Part shown: positions 8,218-17,268 of the stretch, one piece after another
How the letters are laid out: each line of letters opens with the position of its first letter
Position numbering within the stretch: the first letter of the stretch is position 1
DNA from: Bacteroidales bacterium UBA6401
Lineage (GTDB): Bacteria > Bacteroidota > Bacteroidia > Bacteroidales > UBA932
Length of the DNA: 53,809 nt
Direction of reading: 5' to 3'
NCBI GenBank assembly: GCA_002438635.1
Contig: DJPX01000008.1
Span: forward strand, 1 to 53,809
Translations under genes and position numbers: made by a program
The notes under the pieces: model-generated
What the model saw: the letters and a program-made list of their open reading frames with translations, nothing else
Told to the model about the DNA's origin: nothing
Database searches by the model: none

Positions 8218-9666
8218 CTATTTTATACTACCAGTACCTGCATTGAAATCAAGTGTTACCACCTGTCCTGCAGTAGCATTAACGGCTTCCTGGTCTCCTC
8301 CGTCTGCGCGGTATACTATCTTTCCATCGTAGATGTTGAATTCCATCTGCCACCAGTCAGCTGAGGCGTGTTTAGAGCTGAATGCATACATACGAAGTGC
8401 ACCTGCATTAGGAAGAGTAACTGTAGCAGTCTTTCCTATTTCGAATGGATGTGTGTCAGCGTCCCAGTTTCCGAAGCAGTCACCCATACCGTAAACTTTA
8501 GCAGGCTCTATTGTGATGCCTTTCTCTCCTTCGAGAGCAATGTAGATCATATAAAGACCTTCTTTTTCTACTGCGCAGTTATTATCGTCGCCTACAACGT
8601 ATCCTGAGTCAGTTCCCTGAGATGTGAAGTCGCCGTTCCAATCTTTAATCGTGCAGAATTTAAATCGAGAATCTGTGGTAAGGTAACGTATGGTCCAGAA
8701 TTGTCCAGGGTTGCTGTGTACAGGGATCAAAGATACTACACCTTCGTCTTCCCATTTCCAATTACCAAAGTCGTTACCGATCATATAAAGGGTTGTAGGA
8801 GTGGTGCTCTCTTGAGTAAGATTAACTGTGTAGCTGAAAGATTTAGCTAGTTCTCCACCTGTGCAGTTGTAGGTAAGGGTTATTTCGTAAAGACCAGCTT
8901 TTTCAACTTTAATGTTGCCAGCGTTCACATTGGTGAATTTACCATCTTCATCGAGTCCAAGAGAGAGCTCGGCTTTTACTTTGCCATCTACATCAAGGTT
9001 GATTTTCCATCCGTGGCAAGAAGCGAATTTGAATTCTCCATTAGCAGCGAGCTTTTGGTCTTTCCAAGTGAAAGTAAGGCTTCCGTCTTCATTCTTTGTA
9101 GCTTCACCCTTTGTGAAACCCCATCCGTTCATTCCACCGCGAACGCCGAAATCAGCTTTGTGGATAACGATCTGAGCGCCATCAGGGAGATCTCCATTGG
9201 CGTTATTGTCCAAAATGATATGGTATAGACCATCTTCTTTAACCTGCATCTTAGGAGCGTCTTCTCCTATGATCAACAGACCCTGCTGGATGAGCATATT
9301 AGGGTTATCGGCAAAGTTCTTACAATTAGGATCGTTTTCGTCATAACCATAGTTCACTTCTGTAAGGTTGGCGCCATAGTATTTTTTAGTGCCGGCCTGA
9401 TTCTCTATAAGAGCGAATGGTTTGTTAGCCTCAAGCCATACATACTTTTCGTACATTCCTGTACGCATGGTTTTGTCCACCTCGTTAGTTCCTGGGGAAA
9501 GGGCAAATTTAGACTCTACCTTGTCGCTGCCTGTAGCATCGCCGTAGACATAGAACCCGTCGAGAACGATATTATCGATATCCGGGTCGTCTTTTTTGTT
9601 ATCATTACAGGAAGCAAGTCCTGCCAAAAGTGCAAGAGCACTTAAGAAATAAATCGATTTTTTCAT
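8218..9666 (-). CDS. SusE/SusF-family outer-membrane starch-binding lipoprotein
   Basis: A 482-residue surface lipoprotein: lipobox ending at Cys20 (LAGLASC) followed by 'NDNKKDD', an Asp-rich stretch resembling the lipoprotein surface-export signal of Bacteroidota. After an N-terminal domain there are about three tandem starch-binding modules, recognisable from repeated 'LYMIGNDFGNWKWEDE', 'VYGMGDCFGNWDAD' and the SusF-like ending 'FNIYDGKIVYRADGGDQEAV ... VTLDFNAGTGSI'. Trp residues after the G-x-W loops are the usual ligand-stacking residues. Family members hold starch chains near the SusCD gate and are not enzymes. It is the last gene of the MFS-susC-susD operon, 24 bp after susD. The SusE/F family is clear; which of the two subtypes it is cannot be settled. 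Confidence 0.9.
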   Translation of the reverse strand: MKKSIYFLSALALLAGLASCNDNKKDDPDIDNIVLDGFYVYGDATGSDKVESKFALSPGTNEVDKTMRTGMYEKYVWLEANKPFALIENQAGTKKYYGANLTEVNYGYDENDPNCKNFADNPNMLIQQGLLIIGEDAPKMQVKEDGLYHIILDNNANGDLPDGAQIVIHKADFGVRGGMNGWGFTKGEATKNEDGSLTFTWKDQKLAANGEFKFASCHGWKINLDVDGKVKAELSLGLDEDGKFTNVNAGNIKVEKAGLYEITLTYNCTGGELAKSFSYTVNLTQESTTPTTLYMIGNDFGNWKWEDEGVVSLIPVHSNPGQFWTIRYLTTDSRFKFCTIKDWNGDFTSQGTDSGYVVGDDNNCAVEKEGLYMIYIALEGEKGITIEPAKVYGMGDCFGNWDADTHPFEIGKTATVTLPNAGALRMYAFSSKHASADWWQMEFNIYDGKIVYRADGGDQEAVNATAGQVVTLDFNAGTGSIK

Positions 9667-9690
9667 AATAATTGATTATTAATTAATAAA

Positions 9691-11445
9691 CTATAAATTT
9701 TCATATCCAGGGGTTTGGGTCCATATAGGATTACCATTTTCATCCCTTAGTGATTTTTCCAAAACGGAATATGGTATAGGGAACCATTTTCTAATATCTG
9801 CGCGTGCCGATGCATTTGAGCAATCGCGAACATATTGTATATTGGCAAATTCTCCGAAACGAATAAGGTCACGACGCCTAATCATCTCCCAAGTGAATTC
9901 ACGACCTCTTTCATCGAGGATGTCTTTTAGTGTCCAACTTGAAGGATCTCCGTATTGCTCTTTGAAAGTATCTATACCCTTATCGTATGCGAAGTTACGA
10001 GCAAGCATGGTTTGAAAATCCGGAGTGTTAATTCCTGATGCTGCACCGGAAGCTCCTCTCATGATGGCTTCTTCTTTCATCCATAGCACATCGGCATAAC
10101 GCATAATAGGAAAGTCGTTTTCTTCATATTTATAAAGGCCGTCGCCACTCTTGTCTATCTCCCATTTACTTAGACGGGCACCATCCATATTGCTACCATT
10201 TCTAATATTTGAGATGGTAGGTACTATGACTGTAGGGGTTGCCTGACCATTTTCGTCTAACTGCTTAGTGTCAAGATAGAGCTGGTCTGAGCCTTTTTGA
10301 TACACTCCACCTACGAACCATCCCCAGTCCTTAGTGTTATGTGTGCCGTTTTTCTCATCTCCCATGCCGCGTACGTCACGTCCTTTGTACAACTCAAGGA
10401 ATTCAGGGCGAGCGCAGAATCCGTTCCACGTATCAAGTGATAGGCCATAGGCGAATTGTACACCATAGTGCATCGTGTTATGTGTGATACGGAGTTTGTT
10501 CATACAAGTATGAGCTCCTGTGGTACTGCGTTCACCTTCCTCTCTTCCATCTTCTACTATTACGAAGATGTTTTCACGGCTGTTTTCGTTCTTGATTTTG
10601 AAATTCGTGAAATAACTGTCCTCGATGGAGTAAGCACCTGAATTGATTATGTTTTCGCAGCAGCGTAGGCAGTTGTCATAGAATGAGCCATTGAAAGTCT
10701 CCGGCTTCTCTACGGTTTTGAATACGTTTTCTAGAGTGCAGCCATAGCTTTCGGCATTAAGATAAAGACGGGCAAGTAGTGCATAGGCAAATCCCTGTGA
10801 AGTCCTTCCATAAAGGGAACTTCGATTTCCGTCATTAACCACTGTCATATTCGGAGCATTGCGTTCGAGAACGGCTACAAGGTTAGACCATACTTCAGGG
10901 GCTTCAAGAAGCGGACCCGTTGCCTCTTCGAATTTCTCGGTGTAAGGGATGCGTCCGAAGCAGTCGAATAATTGGTAGAAATAGTAGCAGCGTAGCACTT
11001 CTGCTTCTCCAAGATATGCCTTGTAAACATCCTCGTGCATACTTTCACGATATGTCTGTAGTGTATTTATTATCTTGTTGCAGAGAATGGCATTGGAGAT
11101 AGTGATATTCCATACATTGGCAATGGCATCACCTCTGTGGTTCCATTCGTGTGTGTTCTGCTTCATCCAATAGCCACCATCGTTCCAGTCTTGTCCGCCA
11201 TTGCGTGGTATGCAGATACCTTCATCGGCAGTAATGGTCTGTAAACCCCAATAGCCCCAGTGGTCGTGGGTGTATTTGAGATCTGCGTAGATTTGACCTA
11301 CGAGGAGCACTACATTGTCTTCGTCGCTCATCATATCGGATATGGTCTGGTTACCATAGTTTTTCTCGTCAAGCATACCATCGCAAGAGCTTACGAGCGT
11401 TCCGAATGCCAATACGGCAGTAAATATATATGCTAATTTTTTCAT
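9691..11445 (-). CDS. susD: SusD/RagB-family nutrient-binding lipoprotein
   Basis: A 584-residue lipoprotein with its lipobox at Cys21 (TLVSSC). It has the family pattern of an N-terminal 'DEKNYGNQTISDMMSDEDNVVLLVGQIYADLK', the TPR-like 'YLGEAEVLRCYYFYQLFDCFGRIPY' (SusD signature RA/R-x-Y-Y-F/Y-QL), and the C-terminal 'DILDERGREFTWEMIRRRDLIRFGEF', which is the RagB/SusD tail 'ER-x-E-x-x-E-x-x-R-x-x-DLIRFG'. SusD proteins form the lid over the SusC barrel and bind the glycan before import. It lies 9 bp downstream of susC and next to a SusE/F-type starch binder, so the ligand is most likely starch or maltodextrin. Confidence 0.94.
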   Translation of the reverse strand: MKKLAYIFTAVLAFGTLVSSCDGMLDEKNYGNQTISDMMSDEDNVVLLVGQIYADLKYTHDHWGYWGLQTITADEGICIPRNGGQDWNDGGYWMKQNTHEWNHRGDAIANVWNITISNAILCNKIINTLQTYRESMHEDVYKAYLGEAEVLRCYYFYQLFDCFGRIPYTEKFEEATGPLLEAPEVWSNLVAVLERNAPNMTVVNDGNRSSLYGRTSQGFAYALLARLYLNAESYGCTLENVFKTVEKPETFNGSFYDNCLRCCENIINSGAYSIEDSYFTNFKIKNENSRENIFVIVEDGREEGERSTTGAHTCMNKLRITHNTMHYGVQFAYGLSLDTWNGFCARPEFLELYKGRDVRGMGDEKNGTHNTKDWGWFVGGVYQKGSDQLYLDTKQLDENGQATPTVIVPTISNIRNGSNMDGARLSKWEIDKSGDGLYKYEENDFPIMRYADVLWMKEEAIMRGASGAASGINTPDFQTMLARNFAYDKGIDTFKEQYGDPSSWTLKDILDERGREFTWEMIRRRDLIRFGEFANIQYVRDCSNASARADIRKWFPIPYSVLEKSLRDENGNPIWTQTPGYENL

Positions 11446-11454
11446 CTTACTAAA

Positions 11455-14421
11455 TTATTTGAATGAAATGTTCACTCCAAGCATGAAAGTAGCCACAGTA
11501 GGGTAGAAGTCGCAGTAGTCTATACCAGAGCTTCTTACGTCTGTAGTGTTAACCTCAGGATCTTGCCCGCTGTATTTAGTTATAGTAAGTAGGTTCTGAC
11601 CTGTGAGGTAGAATCTAAGATGATCTACATAACTATTTTCTTTAATTTTAAAGGTATAGCCCAATGTGATATTGTCAAGTTTTATATAAGATCCGTCTTC
11701 GAGGTAGTAATCCGAGAATACAGCTTTGTTAGCTAGCACGGTATTCTTACCATTTACATCTTTCATGAATATATTACTTTGAACATTGGCCATAGGACCA
11801 TAAGCCCAGCGAGTCAGGTTCAAAACATCGTTACCATATACTCCGCGGAAGAATATTGTAAGGTCAAGGTTCTTATAGCGTAGGGTATTGTTCCATCCGA
11901 AGGTGAAGTCCGGCTGAGCATTACCGATAACTTGTCTGTATGCTTCCACCGCACCATCGCTTGTTACTACACCTCCGGCAGGAGTCTTAAAGTACCATAC
12001 GCCGTCTTTAATGGCATAGAATTTAAAGCCATAGAATGCACCCACACTTTGTTTTTCTTCGAGAATCTGGGTATTTGTGCTCATCATACCATCTTCTCCT
12101 ACGCCACCGCAAGTGGTTTGCTTGTAGTTGAAACCGAGCGCAGGGTCTGAAAGTTTGGTAATATAGTTGCGGTTAAATGAAATCGTAGGGGTGGTAACCC
12201 AGGTAAAGTCCTTGCTCTTGACCGGGACGGCGCTAAGGGAAAGTTCTGCACCATAGCTATCCATCTGTCCAGCATTGGCAAGAAGTGTAGGATATTGGTA
12301 TGGAGGAGTAGGAACTTCGTAATCCCAGAGAAGGTCGCGAGTCTGTCTGTAGTACAAGTCTAAACTTCCGTATAGTCTATTGTCAAGCAGGGCACAGTCG
12401 ACACCGAGGTTATACTCGTATTTCTTCTCCCAACGAAGATCAGGATTGACATTTTGTGATACGGTGTATGTATTTACGTATTTGCCGTTATACCAGAATG
12501 TTCCTCCGTTTGAGAGCATAGCTACCGACATAAGATCGGAATTAAGGTTATTTCCCGTTACACCGAATCCTAGACGTAACTTAAGGTCATTCACTGCAGT
12601 TACATCTGCCATAAAATCTTCTCCGCTTATTCTCCATCCGGCACTAACTGCAGGGAAGAGTCCCCACTTGTGATTAGCACCAAATCTTGAAGAACCTTCC
12701 CTTCTAAGAGATGCGCTAAGCATATATTTTTCGAGGTAGTTGTAATTGACACGGCCGAAGAATGCTGCCAGTGTGTTAGAGTTTCTATAAGAGGATAGCC
12801 TTCTGAATGTTCCTTCAGCATCTCCGTTTCCTATCTGGAAATATTTTACATTTTCAGTAGCAAAGCCCTTGTTCTCCATACTAGATCCATCATACATAAA
12901 GTTCTGGTATGAAAAACCAGCTACGGCTGCTATGTTATGTCCATTAAATGAGGTGTTGTAATCTAAAGTGGCCTCGAACAGTTTGTTCCTATTCAGGTCC
13001 GTCGTGCGTCCTGCTTTTCCCGAACCGGAAATGTCTGTGTTAATGGTGCCGTTAGCCCAATAACCATAGTTATCTCCATCCTCCAATGCTCCAAATGCAC
13101 TTAACCTAAGACCTTTCATAAGGTTCAATGTGGCTTTGATTGATCCCCTGAAATAGTTCCCTTCACCGTAACTTTCCTTGTTGTTCATATTTTCAACAGG
13201 GTTCGTCGCGCGAATAGGCGTAAAGTAACCGGAAGCGGTACTCTTATCGTATATAGGGTAGGTAGGGTTCATAAGAGCAGCATCTTTAAAGCTACCGCAG
13301 AACTTGTCGTTACGATACTGCATATAAGACAGATCATATTGAAGTTCGAGCATATTGTTGAGGGCTTTTTGCGATGCTGAGATTTTAGCTATTGTCTCCC
13401 TACGATTGGTCACCTTGGCGATACCTTGGGCATTTTTATGCGAGATGGATGCACGGTAGTTGAATTTGCTTGAAGAACCACTGATGGCGATATCGTGGCT
13501 ATGTGTCAAAGCCACATCACGTGTGAGTTCTCCCACCCAGTCGGTAAGTTGATAATTACCATCGGCATCGCGATAAATACCTGGAGTCACCATACCATCT
13601 GATAGTTCAGAGAGTTTCACGAATTCTTCAGGTGTGGCCATACCGAGATTACCATTACGCACTGAAGCAGAAGCATATCCGGCATATTCAACACGCGTTT
13701 GTGCCGTATCGGTGAAGTTCTCTCCGCGTTTTGTCGTTATAATGATGACACCATTCGTTCCTCTAGTACCATAGATGGCAGCGGCAGAACCGTCTTTTAG
13801 CACATCCATGGAAGCTATTTCGTTAGGTGAGATATTATCGATATTGCTTACCGGTACTCCATCGACTATAAACAAAGGAGATGTGCCGGCACCTTTGTCA
13901 AGCGTTGAAAATCCTCTAATTTGTATATTATATCCTGTTTCAGTAGGGTCGCTCGTGGTGCGGATGATGTTAAGACCGGCTACCTTTCCCTGAAGTAATC
14001 CCATAGGGTTACTTTTTATACCGGAGTTGAAATCTTCGGCCTTAACAGAAGCTACAGAGCCAGTTACTTCCTTTTTCTTTTGTGAACCATATCCAATGAC
14101 CACGGCATCTTCAAGATAAAGATTATCTTCGGCCAATTTGATCGTTTTAGGAAGTTGACTTGCTGCAAAAGTTTGCGTGGCATAACCGACAAAGCTGATC
14201 TCTACGAGTGCCTCTGGGCTTGACACGATAAGGCTGAATTTACCATCCAAGTCTGTAGCGGTTCCGTTCGAGGTGCCTTTTTCAAGCACGCCGGCTCCTG
14301 ACACTGGACCGAACTCATCCACAACCTCGCCTTCAATCTTATACCCCGACTGGGCAAAGCTCTGAAAACCGGCCAATGCGCTTAGCAGGAAAACAGTTAA
14401 AAGTGTTGATAATTTTCTCAT
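11455..14421 (-). CDS. susC: SusC/RagA-family TonB-dependent outer-membrane transporter
   Basis: A 988-residue TonB-dependent glycan transporter. It has a cleavable signal peptide (about 1-23, ending 'FQSFAQ'), a carboxypeptidase-regulatory-like beta domain (about 27-105) and the TonB-box region 'EDAVVIGYGSQKKKEVTGSV'. A plug domain follows with 'GMLQGKVAGLNI'-type sequence and 'RGFSTLDKGAGTSPLFIVDGVPV ... DVLKDGSAAAIYGTRGTNGVIIITTKRG', all SusC signatures, and then a 22-strand-type barrel. The end 'FYPTVATFMLGVNISFK' is the usual barrel closure with terminal Phe-Lys. It sits between the MFS transporter gene (18 bp upstream) and susD, in one operon. Substrate specificity for maltodextrin is inferred from context. 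Confidence 0.95.
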   Translation of the reverse strand: MRKLSTLLTVFLLSALAGFQSFAQSGYKIEGEVVDEFGPVSGAGVLEKGTSNGTATDLDGKFSLIVSSPEALVEISFVGYATQTFAASQLPKTIKLAEDNLYLEDAVVIGYGSQKKKEVTGSVASVKAEDFNSGIKSNPMGLLQGKVAGLNIIRTTSDPTETGYNIQIRGFSTLDKGAGTSPLFIVDGVPVSNIDNISPNEIASMDVLKDGSAAAIYGTRGTNGVIIITTKRGENFTDTAQTRVEYAGYASASVRNGNLGMATPEEFVKLSELSDGMVTPGIYRDADGNYQLTDWVGELTRDVALTHSHDIAISGSSSKFNYRASISHKNAQGIAKVTNRRETIAKISASQKALNNMLELQYDLSYMQYRNDKFCGSFKDAALMNPTYPIYDKSTASGYFTPIRATNPVENMNNKESYGEGNYFRGSIKATLNLMKGLRLSAFGALEDGDNYGYWANGTINTDISGSGKAGRTTDLNRNKLFEATLDYNTSFNGHNIAAVAGFSYQNFMYDGSSMENKGFATENVKYFQIGNGDAEGTFRRLSSYRNSNTLAAFFGRVNYNYLEKYMLSASLRREGSSRFGANHKWGLFPAVSAGWRISGEDFMADVTAVNDLKLRLGFGVTGNNLNSDLMSVAMLSNGGTFWYNGKYVNTYTVSQNVNPDLRWEKKYEYNLGVDCALLDNRLYGSLDLYYRQTRDLLWDYEVPTPPYQYPTLLANAGQMDSYGAELSLSAVPVKSKDFTWVTTPTISFNRNYITKLSDPALGFNYKQTTCGGVGEDGMMSTNTQILEEKQSVGAFYGFKFYAIKDGVWYFKTPAGGVVTSDGAVEAYRQVIGNAQPDFTFGWNNTLRYKNLDLTIFFRGVYGNDVLNLTRWAYGPMANVQSNIFMKDVNGKNTVLANKAVFSDYYLEDGSYIKLDNITLGYTFKIKENSYVDHLRFYLTGQNLLTITKYSGQDPEVNTTDVRSSGIDYCDFYPTVATFMLGVNISFK

Positions 14422-14439
14422 AATAACAGGTGAAAGTTA

Positions 14440-15747
14440 TTAGTTTTTATTGATTCGTATAAATAATATGCTTAATGAGCCTAATATAAGCAAAATTCCA
14501 GCTACAATGAACATGCTGACTTGAGCTCCTCCCATTAACTTTAGTAGCAGACCTCCACAGGCTGCAGCCACTATTTGTGGAAGGCAGATAGTCCCATTAA
14601 AAAGCCCAAGGTAGGTGCCTATGTGCTCGCCTTTCAAAGAATTGGTTAGTATGGTGAAAGGAACGGCGAGCATAGCAGCCCAGGCAAATCCGATCAGTAT
14701 GAAGGATATAAATAGAAGATATCGGTCGTGGATAAAGAACACGGAGAGGAATCCGACAGCTCCTATAAGAAGACTGACTGCGTAGGCAATCTTGATGGAG
14801 CGGAACTTAGGTATGACAAGAGCCCATAGAAGTGAACCAATTGCCTGAACAGCGAAAAGGATTCCCACCCAGTTACCGGCACTTTGGTATGCTTCGGAGC
14901 GTACATCACTAGTTCCCCACACATTGTCGGCTATGGCCCCATTAGTGTATGTCCACATATAAAGGAAGGCTGCCCAGCAGAAGAATTGGACAAGACCTAC
15001 ACTCCAGAAAGTGGAAGGGGCATTCTTTAGTAAGGTAAGGAAACCTGGTGTTTTTTCGTTTTTCTGCTTTTCAAGGTCTATCCCGTGGAATTCTGCATAT
15101 TCCTTAGGGGGCATCTCCTTAACTTTCAAAGTGGTAAAGAGCACGCATAGAATCAAAATCAAGGCTCCTATGTAGAAAGAGTATTTCACTGTGTCAGGAA
15201 TCTGACCGGAAGGGGCTGTATTTGCAAGTCCTATCCACGCGAATACAAATGGAAATACATATCCGACGAGGCTGCCTGCATTACATAGAAAACTCTGGAT
15301 TGAGTAAGCCTTGGCCTTCTGTTCTTCCCCTACCATATCGCCCACTAACATTTTAAATGGTTGCATGGCCATATTGATGGAAGTGTCAAGGAGCATGAGC
15401 GCTATTAATCCGAATATCATGGCACCTCCTATTGAAAGTCCTAGACTGCCGGCATTGGGCAGAAGGCACATTACGGCGATGGCTATTATAGAGCCTAGGA
15501 ATAGGTATGGGATGCGACGGCCAAGCTTGCACCAAGTGCGGTCGCTATATTTGCCCACTAATGGTTGAACTATCATGCCCATGAGTGGAGGTAGAATCCA
15601 AAAGAAACTGAGACTATGCGGATCTGCTCCTAGTGTTGCAAATATTCGGCTGATATTGGCACTCTGCAGAGAATACGCTATCTGTACTCCGAAAAACCCG
15701 AAGCTGATATTCCATAATTGCCAAAAGCCTAACTTAGATTTCTGCAT
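14440..15747 (-). CDS. MFS sugar transporter (maltose/maltodextrin, SLC45/GPH-like)
   Basis: A 435-residue, 12-segment inner-membrane transporter. It begins 'LGFWQLWNISFGFFGVQIAYSLQSANISRIFATLGADP', the characteristic start of the SLC45/GPH-like maltose transporters encoded beside SusCD in Bacteroidota. The loop 'GKYSDRTWCKLGRRIPYLFLG' is the MFS motif-A equivalent between TM2 and TM3. As the first gene of the operon it probably brings maltose or short maltodextrins, delivered to the periplasm by SusC, across the inner membrane. The gene is divergent from the LytS/LytTR pair across a 177-bp region. No LacI- or SusR-type regulator is present next to it, which is unusual for this gene set. Confidence 0.88.
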   Translation of the reverse strand: MQKSKLGFWQLWNISFGFFGVQIAYSLQSANISRIFATLGADPHSLSFFWILPPLMGMIVQPLVGKYSDRTWCKLGRRIPYLFLGSIIAIAVMCLLPNAGSLGLSIGGAMIFGLIALMLLDTSINMAMQPFKMLVGDMVGEEQKAKAYSIQSFLCNAGSLVGYVFPFVFAWIGLANTAPSGQIPDTVKYSFYIGALILILCVLFTTLKVKEMPPKEYAEFHGIDLEKQKNEKTPGFLTLLKNAPSTFWSVGLVQFFCWAAFLYMWTYTNGAIADNVWGTSDVRSEAYQSAGNWVGILFAVQAIGSLLWALVIPKFRSIKIAYAVSLLIGAVGFLSVFFIHDRYLLFISFILIGFAWAAMLAVPFTILTNSLKGEHIGTYLGLFNGTICLPQIVAAACGGLLLKLMGGAQVSMFIVAGILLILGSLSILFIRINKN

Positions 15748-15878
15748 TACTGATTACAATTTTTAGTGTATCTAGGCTACGAAAATAGTTAAATTCGGTG
15801 TAAAGGAATAAAGTAACGAACCGAGATGCCCATAGAGCTCGATGAATGGTGATTATTTAGGGATGAAGTGTGATGCTC

Positions 15879-15908
15879 TTGTTTTCTATTAGATTATTAC
15901 TATATTCG
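15879..15908 (+). promoter_or_regulatory. Candidate promoter of the LytS/LytTR pair
   Basis: TTG at 15879-15881, a 19-nt spacer and TATATTCG at 15901-15908 fit the Bacteroidota -33/-7 pattern (TTTG ... TAnnTTTG) with one mismatch in the -7 element. It lies 16 bp before the ATG at 15925, which would leave a very short leader. Confidence 0.4.
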
Positions 15909-15924
15909 TGTGTCGTGGTATAAA

Positions 15925-17268
15925 ATGAATAGTATAAAGAACATAAGCATAGCCTGGATTATCCACATTTTCGCCGTTCTACACGGTGCATTGGCCTTTT
16001 CATGTAGAATACTTGGCTATGGGGATGAGATGGCCCTTACTATGCTAACCATAGCAATGGCTGTGATAATTTGCTTTAAAAAGCATGTGGTGGTAGAATT
16101 TTTTGCTGTCAGTGTCATTGCCGTAAATGTTTTGGGGTATGTCTTGGGAATGGTGGGTGCCGATGCTTTGTCTCGAGTGATTTCTTCAGGAATCGCAGTA
16201 CATGCTTTATCGACAGTTTTGACCACTGAGATTTTAGGTTGGTCAATTACATGGCTTTCAAAGTTTTTTAAAAGGGACGAGGATCGAAGTTCCATTAATT
16301 ACATACGATATATAATAGTGGGAGCATGTGGAATCTTGGCTCTCCGATATGTGATAGGTAGCATTTTTGCCACCCGTAATGTTACTGCAGATCAGCTGTT
16401 TGATGTTGTTCATGGAGTGCTTAACAATAGCGTGTCATTAGTTTTGCTTTTATGCGCTGATGTATTGTACATTCATTACATTTATTCATTTAGCCGTAAA
16501 TGGAAATTAGGGTTAAGATTATCGATCCTGATCGTCTTCTTGTGCGGACTATCGTTCCTTGAGGCCTTGATCGTAAATGTGGAAGCAGAATTCTTTTTGC
16601 GTTATGTAGTGTCATTATTGGCCAATATATTACTATTCAGTCTGGTGTATTTGGTTCATTATGTCCAAATGTCTAGAACTCAAATGGTGGAGGCAAGAGA
16701 AAGGGCAAATCTTGCGCAATATCGTTATATTAAGCTAAAGCGACAGGTAAATCCTCATTTTCTCTTTAATTCTTTGAATATTTTGGATTGCCTAATATGT
16801 GAGGAGAAGAATGAGCAGGCAAGTTTATATACACATAAATTGGCCGGAGTATATAGATATCTTATAAAAAGCGAAGAAAGGGACCTGGTTACACTGAGGG
16901 AGGAGTTGGAGTTTGTGGAAGGATACGTAGATTTGTTAAAAGTTCGGTTCCCTGAGGGCTTTACGGTAAATTATAAGGTTAGGGAAGATGATAAATCGAA
17001 GATGATTCTTCCCTGTGCCATTCAATTGTTGATAGAAAATGCTACGAAGCATAATGCTATTAGGGCAGATGAACCTCTTATGATAGAAATTAGTTCTGAT
17101 GGGGATTATCTGCAGGTTAGGAACAATATAGTCCCGAAAGTTAGTTCCTCTCCCTCAACAGGGCTTGGACATAAATACATTAGAGGTCAGTATTTGGATC
17201 TGTGCGGTAAGAATGTAGAGATTATTTCATCGCAGACAGCGTATTGCGTAAAATTGCCATTATTATGA
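15925..17268 (+). CDS. LytS-type sensor histidine kinase (HisKA_7TM-like membrane sensor)
   Basis: A 447-residue membrane kinase with six to eight hydrophobic segments in residues 8-250, followed by the His_kinase (LytS/YehU) domain. The phosphoacceptor box is 'KRQVNPHFLFNSLNIL' with His278. The ATPase N-box is 'AIQLLIENATKHNAI', and a degenerate G-box 'GLGHKYIRGQY' follows. It is coupled to the response regulator by a 4-bp ATGA overlap. The start at 15925 is preferred over an upstream in-frame GTG at 15910 because it is an ATG preceded by A/T-rich sequence. The signal is unknown. The pair lies directly upstream of the fimbrial operon, on the same strand, and divergent from the starch operon, so either could be its target. 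Confidence 0.92.
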   Translation: MNSIKNISIAWIIHIFAVLHGALAFSCRILGYGDEMALTMLTIAMAVIICFKKHVVVEFFAVSVIAVNVLGYVLGMVGADALSRVISSGIAVHALSTVLTTEILGWSITWLSKFFKRDEDRSSINYIRYIIVGACGILALRYVIGSIFATRNVTADQLFDVVHGVLNNSVSLVLLLCADVLYIHYIYSFSRKWKLGLRLSILIVFLCGLSFLEALIVNVEAEFFLRYVVSLLANILLFSLVYLVHYVQMSRTQMVEARERANLAQYRYIKLKRQVNPHFLFNSLNILDCLICEEKNEQASLYTHKLAGVYRYLIKSEERDLVTLREELEFVEGYVDLLKVRFPEGFTVNYKVREDDKSKMILPCAIQLLIENATKHNAIRADEPLMIEISSDGDYLQVRNNIVPKVSSSPSTGLGHKYIRGQYLDLCGKNVEIISSQTAYCVKLPLL

